The notes: generated from the letters alone by a model not told the origin. A DNA stretch of 64,000 nucleotides from Methylotenera oryzisoli (GCF_004661485.1 NZ_PQVH01000014.1:1-64000); one strand, 5' to 3'; numbered from the stretch's first letter, positions 36,935 through 46,472 are shown. Program-made: numbers and translations.

Positions 36935-37378
36935 TTAACCTAGACGAGTTTTAATCAATCCGGATATTTTACCCATATCAGCACGGCCAGCGACTAACGG
37001 CTTAATCTCTGCCATTACCTTGCCCATGTCTTTAATACCAGAAGCGCCTGTATCAACCACAACTTTTTCCAAGATGGCTTTAATCTCATCTTCAGTCAGC
37101 TGCTGCGGCAAATACGTTTGCAACACAGTAACTTCAAACTTTTCTACATCAGCTAAATCATGACGATTTGCTGACTCATACGCAGCAATAGAATCGCGAC
37201 GCTGTTTGAGCATTTTTTCGATCACAGCAATCACATTGCTATCATCTAATTCAATACGCTCATCCACTTCACGCTGCTTAATAGCCGCTTGTAATAAACG
37301 TATTGCACCCAAACGCACGCTATCTTTAGCGCGCATCGCGGTTTTCATGTCCTCAGATATCTGAGCTTTTAACGACAT
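36935..37378 (-). CDS. yqeY: GatB/YqeY domain protein
   Basis: A 147-aa protein of the YqeY family, related to the tail of the GatB amidotransferase subunit. The opening LKAQISEDMKTAMRAKDSVRLGAIRLL and the close IKDMGKVMAEIKPLVAGRADM are strongly conserved. Its role is unsettled; it may bind tRNA. It lies 24 bp after rpsU and before dnaG, its usual position in betaproteobacteria and gammaproteobacteria. Confidence 0.93.
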   Translation of the reverse strand: MSLKAQISEDMKTAMRAKDSVRLGAIRLLQAAIKQREVDERIELDDSNVIAVIEKMLKQRRDSIAAYESANRHDLADVEKFEVTVLQTYLPQQLTEDEIKAILEKVVVDTGASGIKDMGKVMAEIKPLVAGRADMGKISGLIKTRLG

Positions 37379-37402
37379 GCTAATAACTCTACTTAGAGAC
37401 TA

Positions 37403-37615
37403 TTAGTACAATTTTGCTGGTAATGTTTGCTTCATCAAGCGACGATATTGACGCTTAACAGCAGCAGCAGCTTTACGCTTACGCTCCCATGTTGGCTTCT
37501 CGTAAAATTCGCGAGCGCGAAGATCATTCAACAAACCAGTTTTTTCAATTAGGCGCTTAAAGCGACGTAGAGCAACGTCAAACGGCTCATTTTCTTTTAC
37601 GCGTACACTAGACAT
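37403..37615 (-). CDS. rpsU: 30S ribosomal protein S21
   Basis: A 70-aa basic protein of the small ribosomal subunit, needed for initiation. The sequence [19 protein letters not shown], then [14 protein letters not shown], is characteristic, and the length is normal. It is the first gene of the rpsU-yqeY-dnaG-rpoD cluster and is divergent from tsaD, so the 172-bp gap 37616-37787 should hold both promoters. Confidence 0.98.
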   Translation of the reverse strand: MSSVRVKENEPFDVALRRFKRLIEKTGLLNDLRAREFYEKPTWERKRKAAAAVKRQYRRLMKQTLPAKLY

Positions 37616-37787
37616 TTATTCTCTCTTATCTGCAACAATTTAATTAGGTGATGCTCAAGCTCGCCAAACAAAGGCTCATAAACTTGAGAAAAGTCCACCA
37701 TTTTAATCGTATAATTACTTTTATTCAATTACTTTTATAGCTTTGTGTTATAAAAATGCACTTTATGACAAAAATGGAACAAAATAA

Positions 37788-38810
37788 ATGTTAGTTTTAG
37801 GCGTTGAATCATCGTGTGACGAAACCGGCATCGCCTTATATGACACAGACCACGGCTTATTATCACATGCCTTACACTCACAAGTGGAAATGCATGCAGA
37901 GTATGGTGGTGTAGTGCCGGAACTTGCATCGCGCGACCATATTCGCCGCGTATTACCACTTACCGAACTTGCTTTAAAAGATGCCAATAAAACATTACAA
38001 GACATCGATGCGATTGCCTATACGCAAGGCCCTGGTCTTTCTGGTGCACTACTTGTAGGCACCAGCTTTGCCGAGTCATTAGCATTTAGCCTGCAAATTC
38101 CCACTATTAATGTCCATCACCTTGAAGGTCATTTATTAGCACCATTGCTAGAAGACAACCCACCAGCGTTTCCATTTGTTGCTTTATTAGTTTCTGGCGG
38201 CCATAGCCAGCTCATGCGTGTTGATGGCATCGGCCAGTACGAATTACTTGGTGACACTTTGGATGATGCTGCTGGCGAGGCATTTGATAAAACTGCCAAA
38301 TTATTAGGGCTAGGCTACCCTGGCGGCCCTGCACTATCCAACTTAGCAAAAACAGGTAAACCGCGTTTTAAATTACCCCGTCCATTACTCAATAGCGGTG
38401 ACTTGAACTTCAGTTTCAGCGGACTTAAAACCTCGGTATTAACATTAGTAAACCAACATCAACCACTGGATGATGAAACCAAAGCCGATATTGCTTATGA
38501 GTTTCAGGAAGCCGTGACGGAGGTACTCACCATCAAGTGCATGAGTGCACTACGTGAGACCGGGTTAGATAATCTCATTGTGTCTGGCGGCGTTGGCGCA
38601 AATGCAAAACTGCGCGAGAAACTCAACGCCGCTACCAAACGCAAGCTATGTAAAGTCAGTTATCCACGTTTAGAATTTTGCACAGACAACGGTGCCATGA
38701 TCGCATTTGCAGGCGCAATGCGCCTGAAAGATATGCAAAGCAATACGGATAAAAATTACAGCTTTAGCGTGAAACCACGCTGGAACTTAAGCGAGCTACA
38801 AGCACCTTAA
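37788..38810 (+). CDS. tsaD: tRNA N6-threonylcarbamoyladenosine synthase subunit TsaD
   Basis: A 340-aa ASKHA-fold enzyme (former Gcp) that transfers the threonylcarbamoyl group to A37 of ANN-decoding tRNAs, working with TsaB, TsaC and TsaE. It opens [19 protein letters not shown]. The metal ligands are in [14 protein letters not shown] (HxxxH), the nucleotide site in [11 protein letters not shown], and a later [11 protein letters not shown] and [10 protein letters not shown]. Divergence from rpsU is the classical arrangement. Confidence 0.97.
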   Translation: MLVLGVESSCDETGIALYDTDHGLLSHALHSQVEMHAEYGGVVPELASRDHIRRVLPLTELALKDANKTLQDIDAIAYTQGPGLSGALLVGTSFAESLAFSLQIPTINVHHLEGHLLAPLLEDNPPAFPFVALLVSGGHSQLMRVDGIGQYELLGDTLDDAAGEAFDKTAKLLGLGYPGGPALSNLAKTGKPRFKLPRPLLNSGDLNFSFSGLKTSVLTLVNQHQPLDDETKADIAYEFQEAVTEVLTIKCMSALRETGLDNLIVSGGVGANAKLREKLNAATKRKLCKVSYPRLEFCTDNGAMIAFAGAMRLKDMQSNTDKNYSFSVKPRWNLSELQAP

Positions 38811-38811
38811 C

Positions 38812-38839
38812 CATCATGCCTTGCAAGCAAGGCATGATG
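38812..38839. terminator. Convergent hairpin between tsaD and plsY
   Basis: A perfect 12-bp stem (38812-38823 with 38828-38839) and a CAAG loop, directly after the tsaD stop and before the plsY stop. It lacks a long T-run, so it is a probable rather than certain bidirectional terminator. Confidence 0.65.
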
Positions 38840-38848
38840 AAAGCACGC

Positions 38849-39490
38849 TTATTTCTTTTTACCGAAGCCTGACTCCGTACCAGCCAATAGTTTTTTGATA
38901 TTGCTTCTATGGCGCCATATTAGGAATACGGACATCACCAATACCATCTGCACATAATCTGATACGCCAAGCGCATTATCTGCATTAGCCAGCAAGTACC
39001 ATGCATACACTGGCGCCAACGCGGCAGCCACTAGTGCCGCAAGCGACGAGTAACGCGACACCGCAAACACCACAATCCAAGTTAGTACCGCCGCCAAAGC
39101 GAGTATAGGATCAATCGCCAGCATCACGCCTAGTGCAGTCGCCACCCCTTTACCACCTTTAAAACCATAGTAAATTGGGTATAAGTGACCAAAGAATACC
39201 GCCAAGCCTACAGCGCTTACTACCCACATAGTCATACCAGACTGCAAAGCCAGCCAGACAGGAAACCAGCCTTTAAACACATCGCCTAGCAAAGTGAGAA
39301 TGGCGGCTGACTTTTTACCACTACGCGCAACGTTGGTGGCACCGATATTGCCACTCCCCACTGTGCGTGGGTCAGGCAAGCCAAACAACTTACTCACCAA
39401 AATACCAAAAGCAATAGATCCCAGCAGGTAAGCCGCAACTATCCACACAGCAGGCACCAAAGTAACAGGAATAAAACCTAACTCATTCAT
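38849..39490 (-). CDS. plsY: Glycerol-3-phosphate acyltransferase PlsY
   Basis: A 213-aa integral membrane protein with five or more hydrophobic spans that acylates glycerol-3-phosphate from acyl-phosphate, the first step of phospholipid synthesis. [19 protein letters not shown] and [13 protein letters not shown] are the first conserved motifs, [21 protein letters not shown] the next, and the C-terminal [16 protein letters not shown] the last. It lies between tsaD and folB on the opposite strand, a common arrangement. Confidence 0.96.
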   Translation of the reverse strand: MNELGFIPVTLVPAVWIVAAYLLGSIAFGILVSKLFGLPDPRTVGSGNIGATNVARSGKKSAAILTLLGDVFKGWFPVWLALQSGMTMWVVSAVGLAVFFGHLYPIYYGFKGGKGVATALGVMLAIDPILALAAVLTWIVVFAVSRYSSLAALVAAALAPVYAWYLLANADNALGVSDYVQMVLVMSVFLIWRHRSNIKKLLAGTESGFGKKK

Positions 39491-39509
39491 TTAAACACTC
39501 TCTCCAATT

Positions 39510-39618
39510 GTCATCCCGATGTAACCGGGAATCCATTTTTTATTAGCGCAACACCACAATAAATTGTGGTTTAATATTCAAGATATTACTGGATTACCGC
39601 CTTGGCGGGAACGACGAC
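39510..39618. repeat. Palindromic MITE/REP-like element
   Basis: About 109 bp between plsY and folB. The outer arms are imperfect inverted copies (GTCATCCCGATGTAACCGGG at 39510 and the complement of 39590-39618), resembling the common dispersed GTCATTCCCGC...GGGAATCCA repeat of proteobacteria. At its centre is a perfect ACCACAAT-AA-ATTGTGGT hairpin (39553-39570). No ORF is inside. Confidence 0.7.
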
Positions 39619-39634
39619 ATACAAATAAGGCATT

Positions 39635-39988
39635 ATGGACACCATTTTTTTAAGTGAAGTTAAAGTACAAACCAAGCTCGGCGTGCCCGAATGGGAGCGC
39701 ATGACACAGCAAACCATTATCCTGGATATAGAAATCGGCTACGACCTCAGCAAGGCCTGCCAAAGCGACCATGTCAACGACACCATCGACTACGGCGCAG
39801 TGGTTAGCCGTGTACGTGAAACCCTGCAAGAAAATAGTTTCCAACTAGTAGAAAAACTTGCAGAACACCTATGCCAATTGATATTGAAAGAATTTAACGC
39901 ATTGAACGTGAAGATTAAAGTAGCTAAGCCTACGATATTGCCAGGGTTGAAGGCTTTGGGGGTGGTGATTGAAAGAAAATTGAGTTAA
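39635..39988 (+). CDS. folB: Dihydroneopterin aldolase FolB
   Basis: A 117-aa enzyme of folate synthesis that turns dihydroneopterin into 6-hydroxymethyl-dihydropterin and glycolaldehyde. It opens MDTIFLSEVKVQTKLGVPEWER, with NDTIDYGAVV and LVEKLAEHLCQLIL as family signatures and a C-terminal KPTILPGLKALGVVIER. The fold forms a homo-octamer in known members. It is divergent from plsY, with the palindromic element lying in the shared upstream region. Confidence 0.94.
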   Translation: MDTIFLSEVKVQTKLGVPEWERMTQQTIILDIEIGYDLSKACQSDHVNDTIDYGAVVSRVRETLQENSFQLVEKLAEHLCQLILKEFNALNVKIKVAKPTILPGLKALGVVIERKLS

Positions 39989-39994
39989 TTTAAA

Positions 39995-40669
39995 TTGACA
40001 AGTTTATTTAAATACATGCCTGAGAAATATTTAAATGGCTTTTTAAAAAATGGTGAGTTGCTATTTCGCTCCTTATCGTACTTTCAAGATTATGAAGATA
40101 CAGACCGAGGAGATATGTTTGAAGGTGCGAGGCTGTATAAGCCCACAACTGGTTTAGAGATTACTAAGTCTGAGACAGGTGAAAAAATTTTGTTACCAGA
40201 AGCTACTTTTAAATCACATATAAGTACCGATGATATTTTCATATTTTGTACCAGCAATAAACTCAGCAATGAATTGGCGACTAATTTCAAAAGCAATGTA
40301 TGTGTTGAGATAACCAACATTGCGAAATTTATATCAGGCATTCGAGGAGCTTTATCGATACGGCCAAGCATTAAAGACAAACAACTTATTTTTGGTGAGA
40401 TTAACTACTATTCAATCAATAATCCTCCAATTATTGATTGGGCACTGCCAGAAAAAATTGCTCTATCGAAACTTGATTGCTATCGAAATCAAAGTGAATA
40501 CAGATTTGCTTTTGCAATTAATAATGCTTGGCATATGAGCAATACAAAACAAGCTATTGATTTCGGTGGTAATCGAGTTAATAAAATCAGGGATAAATAC
40601 CCTGAAAAAAAGTTAAAAATTGGAAATATATCAAAATTCTGCAAAATTCATAGGTTCGACATTACGTAA
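39995..40669 (+). CDS. DUF2971-like hypothetical protein
   Basis: 224 aa, starting with TTG at 39995 (ATG only at 40016). The opening SLFKYMPEKYLNGFLKNGELLFRSLSYFQDYED is like the DUF2971 family, in which the LYKY... block is conserved, so the TTG is more likely. It follows the folB stop by 6 bp. Its AT-rich composition and biased codon use stand out from the folB and xerD neighbours, suggesting recent arrival. Function unknown; some DUF2971 proteins accompany mobile or defence genes. Confidence 0.6.
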   Translation: MTSLFKYMPEKYLNGFLKNGELLFRSLSYFQDYEDTDRGDMFEGARLYKPTTGLEITKSETGEKILLPEATFKSHISTDDIFIFCTSNKLSNELATNFKSNVCVEITNIAKFISGIRGALSIRPSIKDKQLIFGEINYYSINNPPIIDWALPEKIALSKLDCYRNQSEYRFAFAINNAWHMSNTKQAIDFGGNRVNKIRDKYPEKKLKIGNISKFCKIHRFDIT

Positions 40670-40699
40670 CCGACTCATCCCCTTGTGCCACGTCGAGCA

Positions 40700-40940
40700 A
40701 CACAGACATAAAGGGAGTTTTCAGTAATCGGCTGTTTGAGCGTAGCGAGTTTCCGATTGCTGCCCTTTATGTTGAGTAGCGCAGGGAAGGCGTAGCCCGT
40801 GGTGTGGGGTGCCGTTTTCTTTGGTTACTTTTTTTTCAGGCAGTTAAAAGAAAGTAACTAGCTGTCGGGCTACCCCCGACATATCTCAAACCCCACCTCT
40901 TTACCCTCACCCCAACCCTCTCCCTTAAATGGAGAGGGAG
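40700..40940. repeat. Cluster of palindromic dispersed-repeat-like sequences
   Basis: Several hairpins in one non-coding block: CATAAAGGG...CCCTTTATG with an inner CAGTAATCGG/CCGATTGCTG pair (about 40707-40780); GTTACTTT (40824-40831) with AAAGTAAC (40851-40858); GTCGGG/CCCGAC (40864-40880); CCCTCTCC/GGAGAGGG (40916-40938). The last resembles the widespread 'ctcaccccaaccctctccc' repeat. It fills the gap between the orphan gene and xerD; no gene is seen. Confidence 0.6.
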
Positions 40941-40964
40941 CATCCATCGGAAAGGGAGAAAACG

Positions 40965-41873
40965 TCAGCCCCGCGGATGATGCACACTATGCAACCGCTT
41001 CAATCGCTCCCGTGCCACATAGGTATAAATTTGCGTCGTTGAAATGTCAGAATGCCCAAGCAACATCTGCACCACCCTTAAATCCGCTCCATGATTGAGC
41101 AAATGCGTAGCAAACGCATGACGCAACACGTGCGGTGACATATGTTTAGTGATGCCAGCCAGCAAGGCATAACGCTTAATCATGTACCAAAACGTTTGAC
41201 GCGTCATGGCATCGCCACGGTTTGTTACAAACACCGCATCACACAAACGATTTTGCAAAATATGCGGTCGCGCTGCTTTTAAATAGCGAGAAATCCACTC
41301 TACCGCATTTTCACCCATCGGCACCAAACGCGTTTTACTACCTTTACCTGTCACACGAACTACGCTGTCGCTCATGCTAATTTCGCTTATTTTAATCGAA
41401 ACCAACTCTGAAACACGCAACCCACTGGCATACAACAACTCAAGCATCGCTTTATCGCGCAAGCCTAGTGCATCATCAACATTCGGCGCATTAAGTAGCG
41501 CCTCCACCTCTTCCTCATTTAGGCTCTTAGGCAAACTACGCGGTAGCTTTGGGGACTCAATCTGGAGGGTGGGATCTATCGCGATTTGGTTCTCACGCAA
41601 GCTATAACGATAAAATCGCCTAAGCGTAGCGATTAGGCGACCGATACTACGCGGCTTGCTGAGCGGAAACTTAACCGCCAAATATTGCTGAACATCCGCT
41701 TTGTCAACACTGAGCAACTGCCGACTTTGTGACGATGCCCAGATAGCAAAGGCGGTTAAATCTAACCGATAACTCTCTAATGTATTTTTAGATAAACCAT
41801 CTTCTAGCCATATGGCATCGATAAACGCATCAATACTTGCCGCATCTTCTGGTGCAACCGTACGCTCACTCAT
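40965..41873 (-). CDS. xerD: Tyrosine recombinase XerD
   Basis: 302 aa from the ATG at 41873, which has GGAGG just before it; the frame runs on 21 codons upstream without a good site. With XerC it resolves chromosome dimers at dif. The N-terminal SAM-like core-binding region (DAFIDAIWLEDGLSKNTLESY) is followed by the catalytic domain: Arg in YASGLRVSEL, Lys in TGKGSKTRLVP, HVLRHAFATHLLNHG (HxxR), LGHSDISTTQIYTYV (H and the nucleophile Tyr). The start overlaps the ogt stop by 8 nt, so the two are coupled. Confidence 0.94.
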   Translation of the reverse strand: MSERTVAPEDAASIDAFIDAIWLEDGLSKNTLESYRLDLTAFAIWASSQSRQLLSVDKADVQQYLAVKFPLSKPRSIGRLIATLRRFYRYSLRENQIAIDPTLQIESPKLPRSLPKSLNEEEVEALLNAPNVDDALGLRDKAMLELLYASGLRVSELVSIKISEISMSDSVVRVTGKGSKTRLVPMGENAVEWISRYLKAARPHILQNRLCDAVFVTNRGDAMTRQTFWYMIKRYALLAGITKHMSPHVLRHAFATHLLNHGADLRVVQMLLGHSDISTTQIYTYVARERLKRLHSVHHPRG

Positions 41874-42402
41874 GCCTACCTCCGCCAGACATGGATGACT
41901 CATGCTGCAACAACCATTGCTTAATAAGCAGCCCATTGTGTGTACCTTGCATAAAGCCGCCCAAGCCGCTTTTAGCCACCACGCGATGGCATGGTATCAA
42001 CAATGGCAAACGATTGGCTCCACAAGCATTGGCGACCGCACGTGGGCCAGAGCCAATTTGCTGCGCTAACTCACTATAAGTGCGAGTTTGCCCACATGGA
42101 ATAGCAGCAATTGCCTGCCACACCTTTTTTTGAAAAGCAGTGCCGTCTTGCTGTGTCGCTAAGTCAAAAGTCGAACTGGCGTGCTGTAAATATTGCAGAA
42201 CCTGCTGAGAGACGAGGATAAGTAGCGGATGAGTGGACGCAGCCTCTAGCGTTACCTCAGCATGCGATGGCAACACCTTAACATCGGCTGGCAGCGCTAA
42301 CAGTTCAATCATTAGCTGATGATCATGTATAGCAATACGTACCCGACCAAAAGGCGCTTTAATAAAGGTATCATTACATACGGTTTGGAGCTTAATATTC
42401 AT
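41866..42402 (-). CDS. ogt: Methylated-DNA-protein cysteine methyltransferase
   Basis: 178 aa from the ATG at 42402; the open frame begins six codons earlier at a TTG. It removes methyl groups from O6-methylguanine by transfer to its own Cys. The active motif IPCHRVVAKSGLGGF carries that Cys, and FQKKVWQAIAAIPCGQTRTYSELA is the DNA-binding helix. It overlaps xerD by 8 nt. No Ada-type regulatory domain is attached. Confidence 0.93.
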   Translation of the reverse strand: MNIKLQTVCNDTFIKAPFGRVRIAIHDHQLMIELLALPADVKVLPSHAEVTLEAASTHPLLILVSQQVLQYLQHASSTFDLATQQDGTAFQKKVWQAIAAIPCGQTRTYSELAQQIGSGPRAVANACGANRLPLLIPCHRVVAKSGLGGFMQGTHNGLLIKQWLLQHESSMSGGGRHE

Positions 42403-42564
42403 CTTGCCATAGTAAACCAAAGCAAAGTTAAACTAAAGCAAGCTAACCCTGCGCAACCACACCAACTTAATGTCAGGCAAGAAAAAATCTGCCCACCGCA
42501 AAATGCTTATATTGATAGTGCATACCTCAGCTAACAATAATTGACACCTGACGCACGCACATAA

Positions 42565-42600
42565 CAAAAAACCCCAATGATTTTCATCAATTGGGGTTTG
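42565..42600 (-). terminator. Terminator after rplS
   Basis: A 10-bp stem (42569-42578 with 42590-42599), an 11-nt loop and a T-run on the minus strand. It ends the rpsP-rimM-trmD-rplS transcript, 28 bp after the rplS stop. Confidence 0.88.
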
Positions 42601-42628
42601 CTGTGTCTTACAACACCAGAACTAGGTT

Positions 42629-43024
42629 TTACGCTTTTTCTACTGGCGCTAAAACGTCTCTGTCACGTGCTACTAATTTTTCTTTAATACGTGCTGATTT
42701 ACCTGAACGCTCACGTAGGTAGTACAGTTTCGCACGACGTACATCACCGCGACGCTTCAATTCGATTGAAGCGATCAATGGTGAGTAAGTTTGGAATGTA
42801 CGCTCAACACCTTCACCTGAAGAGATTTTACGCACGATGAATGATGAGTTCAAACCACGGTTACGCTTAGCAATAACAACGCCTTCGTATGACTGCACAC
42901 GTTTACGTGTACCTTCAACTACGTTTACGCCAACTACTACTGTGTCGCCTGGTGCAAAGTCAGGGATTGTTTTGTTTAGGCGGGCAATTTCTTCCTGCTC
43001 TAACATTTTAATAATATCTGCCAT
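42629..43024 (-). CDS. rplS: 50S ribosomal protein L19
   Basis: 131 aa from the ATG at 43024. The frame is open for another 57 codons upstream, but that part overlaps trmD, and the conserved N-terminus is [25 protein letters not shown]. Later conserved blocks are [20 protein letters not shown] and [25 protein letters not shown]19 sits at the subunit interface. It is the last gene of the rpsP-rimM-trmD-rplS operon. Confidence 0.97.
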   Translation of the reverse strand: MADIIKMLEQEEIARLNKTIPDFAPGDTVVVGVNVVEGTRKRVQSYEGVVIAKRNRGLNSSFIVRKISSGEGVERTFQTYSPLIASIELKRRGDVRRAKLYYLRERSGKSARIKEKLVARDRDVLAPVEKA

Positions 43025-43089
43025 CTTCTTTATCTCTTCAGGTTGCCCGTCGGAGTTCCTTTTAATTGTGAAGAAACTTGTTCCTGCTA

Positions 43090-43827
43090 CTAATCTTCTT
43101 GTAGCAGCCGTGTTTCCTCTTTCGTCAACGGCCTTGCGGCCAATAAATCGGGACGTTGATCCCGGGTTCTGTGCAATGACATTTTCAAACGCCACTGCTT
43201 AATCTTGGCATGATTACCAGACATCAACACCGCTGGTACTTTCACACCGTTATATTCTTCTGGTCTTGTGTAGTGCGGGCAATCTAACAAACCATCTACA
43301 AATGAGTCTTCAATCGCAGAATCACTATCACCCAATGCACCTGGCAGCTGGCGGATAATCGCATCCATCAACGCCATCGCAGGCAGCTCGCCGCCACTTA
43401 ACACATAATCACCAATTGATATTTCTTCATCCACCTCAGCATCAATCAGACGCTGATCGACACCTTCGTATCGACTGGCAAGCAATACCAAGCCTTGCTT
43501 CTTGCTTAACTCCATGACCTTTTGATGGGTCAGCGGTTTACCTGCAGGAGATAAATGCACCACCCAGCTATCGGCTTGCTCTACGGTTTGCGCGGCCTTA
43601 GCTGCGCCAATCGCTTGCTCAAGAGGCTGCACCAGCATCACCATGCCAGGACCACCACCATATGGCCTATCATCCACAGTCTTATGATTGTCACTAGTGA
43701 AATCACGCGGATTCCAGAAGCCAACCTCATAAATACCCTGCTGCATCGCCCTGCTGGTAATGCCATGCTTAGTGATGGCATCAAACATCTCAGGAAACAG
43801 GGTCACTATGTCAAATTTAAACGCCAT
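43090..43827 (-). CDS. trmD: tRNA (guanine37-N1)-methyltransferase TrmD
   Basis: A 245-aa SPOUT enzyme that methylates G37 of tRNAs with CNN anticodons to prevent frameshifting. It opens [21 protein letters not shown]; the knotted SAM site includes [29 protein letters not shown] (in pieces: [23 protein letters not shown]). The C-terminus holds [21 protein letters not shown]. Standard place between rimM and rplS. Confidence 0.98.
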   Translation of the reverse strand: MAFKFDIVTLFPEMFDAITKHGITSRAMQQGIYEVGFWNPRDFTSDNHKTVDDRPYGGGPGMVMLVQPLEQAIGAAKAAQTVEQADSWVVHLSPAGKPLTHQKVMELSKKQGLVLLASRYEGVDQRLIDAEVDEEISIGDYVLSGGELPAMALMDAIIRQLPGALGDSDSAIEDSFVDGLLDCPHYTRPEEYNGVKVPAVLMSGNHAKIKQWRLKMSLHRTRDQRPDLLAARPLTKEETRLLQED

Positions 43828-43860
43828 GATTCAATTTGTATGGGTTGATTTTAACCAAGA

Positions 43861-44415
43861 CTAAAAGTCTTCGTCCCAATCAACTAACATGGTTTTAGCG
43901 TCCAAATCAACCGCCAATACAACGTCTGCAACAAACGGCAACAGGCGCTCTTGCGGCTTACCTTTCCCTGCATCTGCCGGCGCTACATCAGTCTTAACTA
44001 CATTATCCGGTTTAACCACTAGCACATCATTTGCACCGGTTTCAAACACTTCAGTAATTAAGCCAAAATCAACACCCTGACTGTTGGTAACACGCAAACC
44101 GACTAAGTCTGACCAGTAATATTCATTCTCGTCAGGCTCTGGCAACTGCGCTCTAGGCACAGCAATTTGTTTACCTTTGCAAGCAAACGCAGCGTCACGG
44201 TCATCAATCCCTTCTAACTTCACAACAATCACATCGTTATGAATTTTAGCGGTTTCTACCACCATTTCGCGCCAGTCGTCACCTTTACCTAGCCACCAAG
44301 TGTCATAATCAAACAGACCATCAATCGCTTCTGTGTCCGGCACTACTTTGAGCCAACCATAAACGCCGTAGGGCGCAACAATGCGCCCCATTACCACCAT
44401 GTTATTCACAGCCAT
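43861..44415 (-). CDS. rimM: Ribosome maturation factor RimM
   Basis: A 184-aa protein for late 30S assembly. The N-terminal barrel opens VVMGRIVAPYGVYGWLKV, with NDVIVVKLEGIDDRDAAF and KGKQIAVPRAQLPEPDENEYYWSDLVG next. The C-terminal PRC-barrel includes LITEVFETGANDVLVVK and LLPFVADVVLAVDLDAKTM. A short Asp/Ala/Gly-rich insert (APADAGKGKPQE) before the last block is unusual. Between rpsP and trmD as usual. Confidence 0.97.
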   Translation of the reverse strand: MAVNNMVVMGRIVAPYGVYGWLKVVPDTEAIDGLFDYDTWWLGKGDDWREMVVETAKIHNDVIVVKLEGIDDRDAAFACKGKQIAVPRAQLPEPDENEYYWSDLVGLRVTNSQGVDFGLITEVFETGANDVLVVKPDNVVKTDVAPADAGKGKPQERLLPFVADVVLAVDLDAKTMLVDWDEDF

Positions 44416-44451
44416 TTTAATTGCTTAGGTAAATTACCTAAGCTTTTTAAA

Positions 44452-44898
44452 TTAAGCGTCAGCAGCTGGTGTTTCAGCAGCCGCAGCTTCGGCAGCTTTA
44501 GCTGCAGCAGCAGCCTCTGCGGCTTGAGCGTCAGCTTCTGCCTTAGCAGCGTCAGCAGCTGCTTTTAATTTTGCAGCTTCTTCAGCAGCAGCTTTAGCTT
44601 TAGCAGCTTCAACTTTAGCAGCATCTTTTGCTTTAGCAGCGATAGCAGCTTCTGGGCCTTTAGCGTGGAATTTAACCAAACGTGCAACTGTCTCTGACAA
44701 TTGTGCGCCGTTATTTTGCCAGTGAGTAACACGAGCTAAATCAATACGTAAACCTTCAGCATTTGCGCTAGCTGATGGATTATAAAAACCAACACGCTCA
44801 ATAAAGCGGCCATCACGACGATTGCGTGAATCAGCTACAACCACGTTGTAGAAAGGAGTTTTTTTCGCGCCACCACGAGCTAAACGAATAATAACCAT
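44452..44898 (-). CDS. rpsP: 30S ribosomal protein S16 with a long Ala/Lys/Glu-rich tail
   Basis: 148 aa. Residues 1-80 are a normal S16: [33 protein letters not shown], and [21 protein letters not shown]-like segment. From about residue 83 on there is an extension rich in Ala, Lys and Glu (repeated [14 protein letters not shown]-type words), which would form a helix or a disordered tail. S16 is normally near 80-90 residues. It is the first gene of the rpsP-rimM-trmD-rplS operon. Confidence 0.97.
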   Translation of the reverse strand: MVIIRLARGGAKKTPFYNVVVADSRNRRDGRFIERVGFYNPSASANAEGLRIDLARVTHWQNNGAQLSETVARLVKFHAKGPEAAIAAKAKDAAKVEAAKAKAAAEEAAKLKAAADAAKAEADAQAAEAAAAAKAAEAAAAETPAADA

Positions 44899-45033
44899 AA
44901 TCTTTGTTCTCTTTTGAAAAATTTAAAGCAGAAAGGCGCGGATTTTACGTTATTTATGCACCACTTGGCAAGCTATTTATCGATATTTCTTATCTACCAA
45001 TCGATTTATATAAAAATCGCCTGCCTACCAAGT

Positions 45034-45714
45034 TTACAAATGCATTTTATAACGAGTAGGGTCCGCTAACCCTGCGGCTAAAAAGCCATCGCGCCGCAAG
45101 CGGCACGAGTCACACAAACCACAAGCCTCACCTTCACTATCAGCCTGATAGCATGAAACCGTCATGGCATAATCGACACCCAATTCAGTGCCTAGCGTTA
45201 CGATTTGCGCCTTGGTCATATCAATCAATGGCGCATGAATCGTAATAGTTTTTCCCTCCACTGCACTTTTAGTGGCGAGGTTGGCCATCGCCTGAAACGC
45301 CTTCACATACTCACCGCGGCAATCAGGATAGCCAGAATAATCTAAAGCATTCACGCCAATAAAAATATCCTGAGCCTGTAATACTTCAGCCCAGGCTAAC
45401 GCTAGCGACAACATGATCGTATTGCGTGCTGGTACATAGGTAATGGGAATGCCTTCGGTTGCACTTTCCGGCACGGCGATGGCATCGTCAGTGAGCGCAG
45501 AGCCGCCAAATAGCGACAAATCTAGCTGTGCCGTTTTATGTGCAGCTGCGCCCATCACCTTCGCTACATTTTTAGCGGCGTGCAACTCTGCAATATGTCG
45601 CTGGTGGTAATCCAAACTCAGGCAATAACACTCAAAACCCTGACTACGTGCATAGGCAAGTACAGTGGCGGAATCCAGCCCGCCAGAGAGGAGTACAACT
45701 GCGTTCTTCGTCAT
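45034..45714 (-). CDS. queC: 7-cyano-7-deazaguanine synthase QueC
   Basis: 226 aa from the ATG at 45714, which overlaps the queE stop (ATGA); seven upstream codons in frame lie inside queE. It makes preQ0 from 7-carboxy-7-deazaguanine with ATP and ammonia. The PP-loop [17 protein letters not shown] is near the start, and the zinc-binding Cys cluster [14 protein letters not shown] near the end, with an upstream Cys in MTVSCYQ. Queuosine pathway, coupled to queE. Confidence 0.96.
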   Translation of the reverse strand: MTKNAVVLLSGGLDSATVLAYARSQGFECYCLSLDYHQRHIAELHAAKNVAKVMGAAAHKTAQLDLSLFGGSALTDDAIAVPESATEGIPITYVPARNTIMLSLALAWAEVLQAQDIFIGVNALDYSGYPDCRGEYVKAFQAMANLATKSAVEGKTITIHAPLIDMTKAQIVTLGTELGVDYAMTVSCYQADSEGEACGLCDSCRLRRDGFLAAGLADPTRYKMHL

Positions 45715-46349
45715 TTTCCAGGCACCTCGCCCCATAAAATCTTGTGTAACTGCAATTGCATGCGCACCGGCAACTTATCTGCCAGCACCCAATCCGCCAA
45801 ATCTGCAGGCGCCAGCTGACTGTAGACCGGTGAAAACAGTACCGAGCACTTTGCTGTGAGATGTTCTTTCACCAGCAAATCCCTTGCCCATTCATAATCT
45901 GCACGGCTACACAGCACAAACTTTACTTCATCAGCTTTTTTAAGATGGGCTAAGTTACCCCATACATTGTTCTTTAGCTCGCCAGAGTCTGGTGTTTTGA
46001 TATCTAAAATGACCGATACACGGGCATCTACTGGGCTAATGTCAATGGCGCCACCCGTCTCCAACGAAACGCTATAACCCTGATCACACAAAGCTTTGAG
46101 CAACACATGGCAATCCTTTTGTGCAAGTGGCTCGCCGCCAGTCACAGTGACATATGGTGTGCCGAACTCCGCAACTTTAGCGAGGATGTCATCAATTTCC
46201 ATATTACTGCCACCGCTAAATGCATAGGCAGTATCGCAATATACGCAGCGCATTGGACAGCCAGTCAGACGCACAAATACCGTAGGCAGCCCTACACGTG
46301 AGGACTCGCCTTGCAGCGAATAAAAAATTTCATGGATTTTAAGTTTCAT
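45711..46349 (-). CDS. queE: 7-carboxy-7-deazaguanine synthase QueE
   Basis: A 212-aa radical SAM enzyme of queuosine synthesis, converting 6-carboxy-tetrahydropterin to 7-carboxy-7-deazaguanine. It opens [27 protein letters not shown]. The iron-sulfur motif [14 protein letters not shown] supplies the three Cys, and [10 protein letters not shown] the SAM-binding loop. It is translationally coupled to queC. The next gene upstream is cpoB of the tol-pal group, separated by a terminator. Confidence 0.96.
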   Translation of the reverse strand: MKLKIHEIFYSLQGESSRVGLPTVFVRLTGCPMRCVYCDTAYAFSGGSNMEIDDILAKVAEFGTPYVTVTGGEPLAQKDCHVLLKALCDQGYSVSLETGGAIDISPVDARVSVILDIKTPDSGELKNNVWGNLAHLKKADEVKFVLCSRADYEWARDLLVKEHLTAKCSVLFSPVYSQLAPADLADWVLADKLPVRMQLQLHKILWGEVPGK

Positions 46350-46384
46350 CTAATACTTTGCACATCAACAATGAATCACGCAAA

Positions 46385-46417
46385 AAAATAGCGCCAATAA
46401 TGAATGGGCGCTATTTT
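46385..46417 (-). terminator. Terminator after cpoB
   Basis: An 11-bp perfect stem (46385-46395 with 46407-46417), an 11-nt loop and a T7 run on the minus strand. It separates the tol-pal-cpoB transcript from queE-queC. Confidence 0.88.
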
Positions 46418-46472
46418 AACTTAAAAGCTTTATTTACCTAAATATAGGCAAATAAACAACTTTCTGAATTGC

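Noticed and set aside
40700-40940. CRISPR array
   Set aside because: The repeats are inverted and unlike each other; there are no regularly spaced direct repeats and no cas genes.
40965-41873. Integrase of the tRNA-Met island
   Set aside because: It is a normal XerD outside the island and coupled to ogt.
43025-43195. 57-codon extension of rplS into trmD
   Set aside because: It is the +1/-1 shadow of the trmD end; L19 normally starts with the [14 protein letters not shown] block at 43024.
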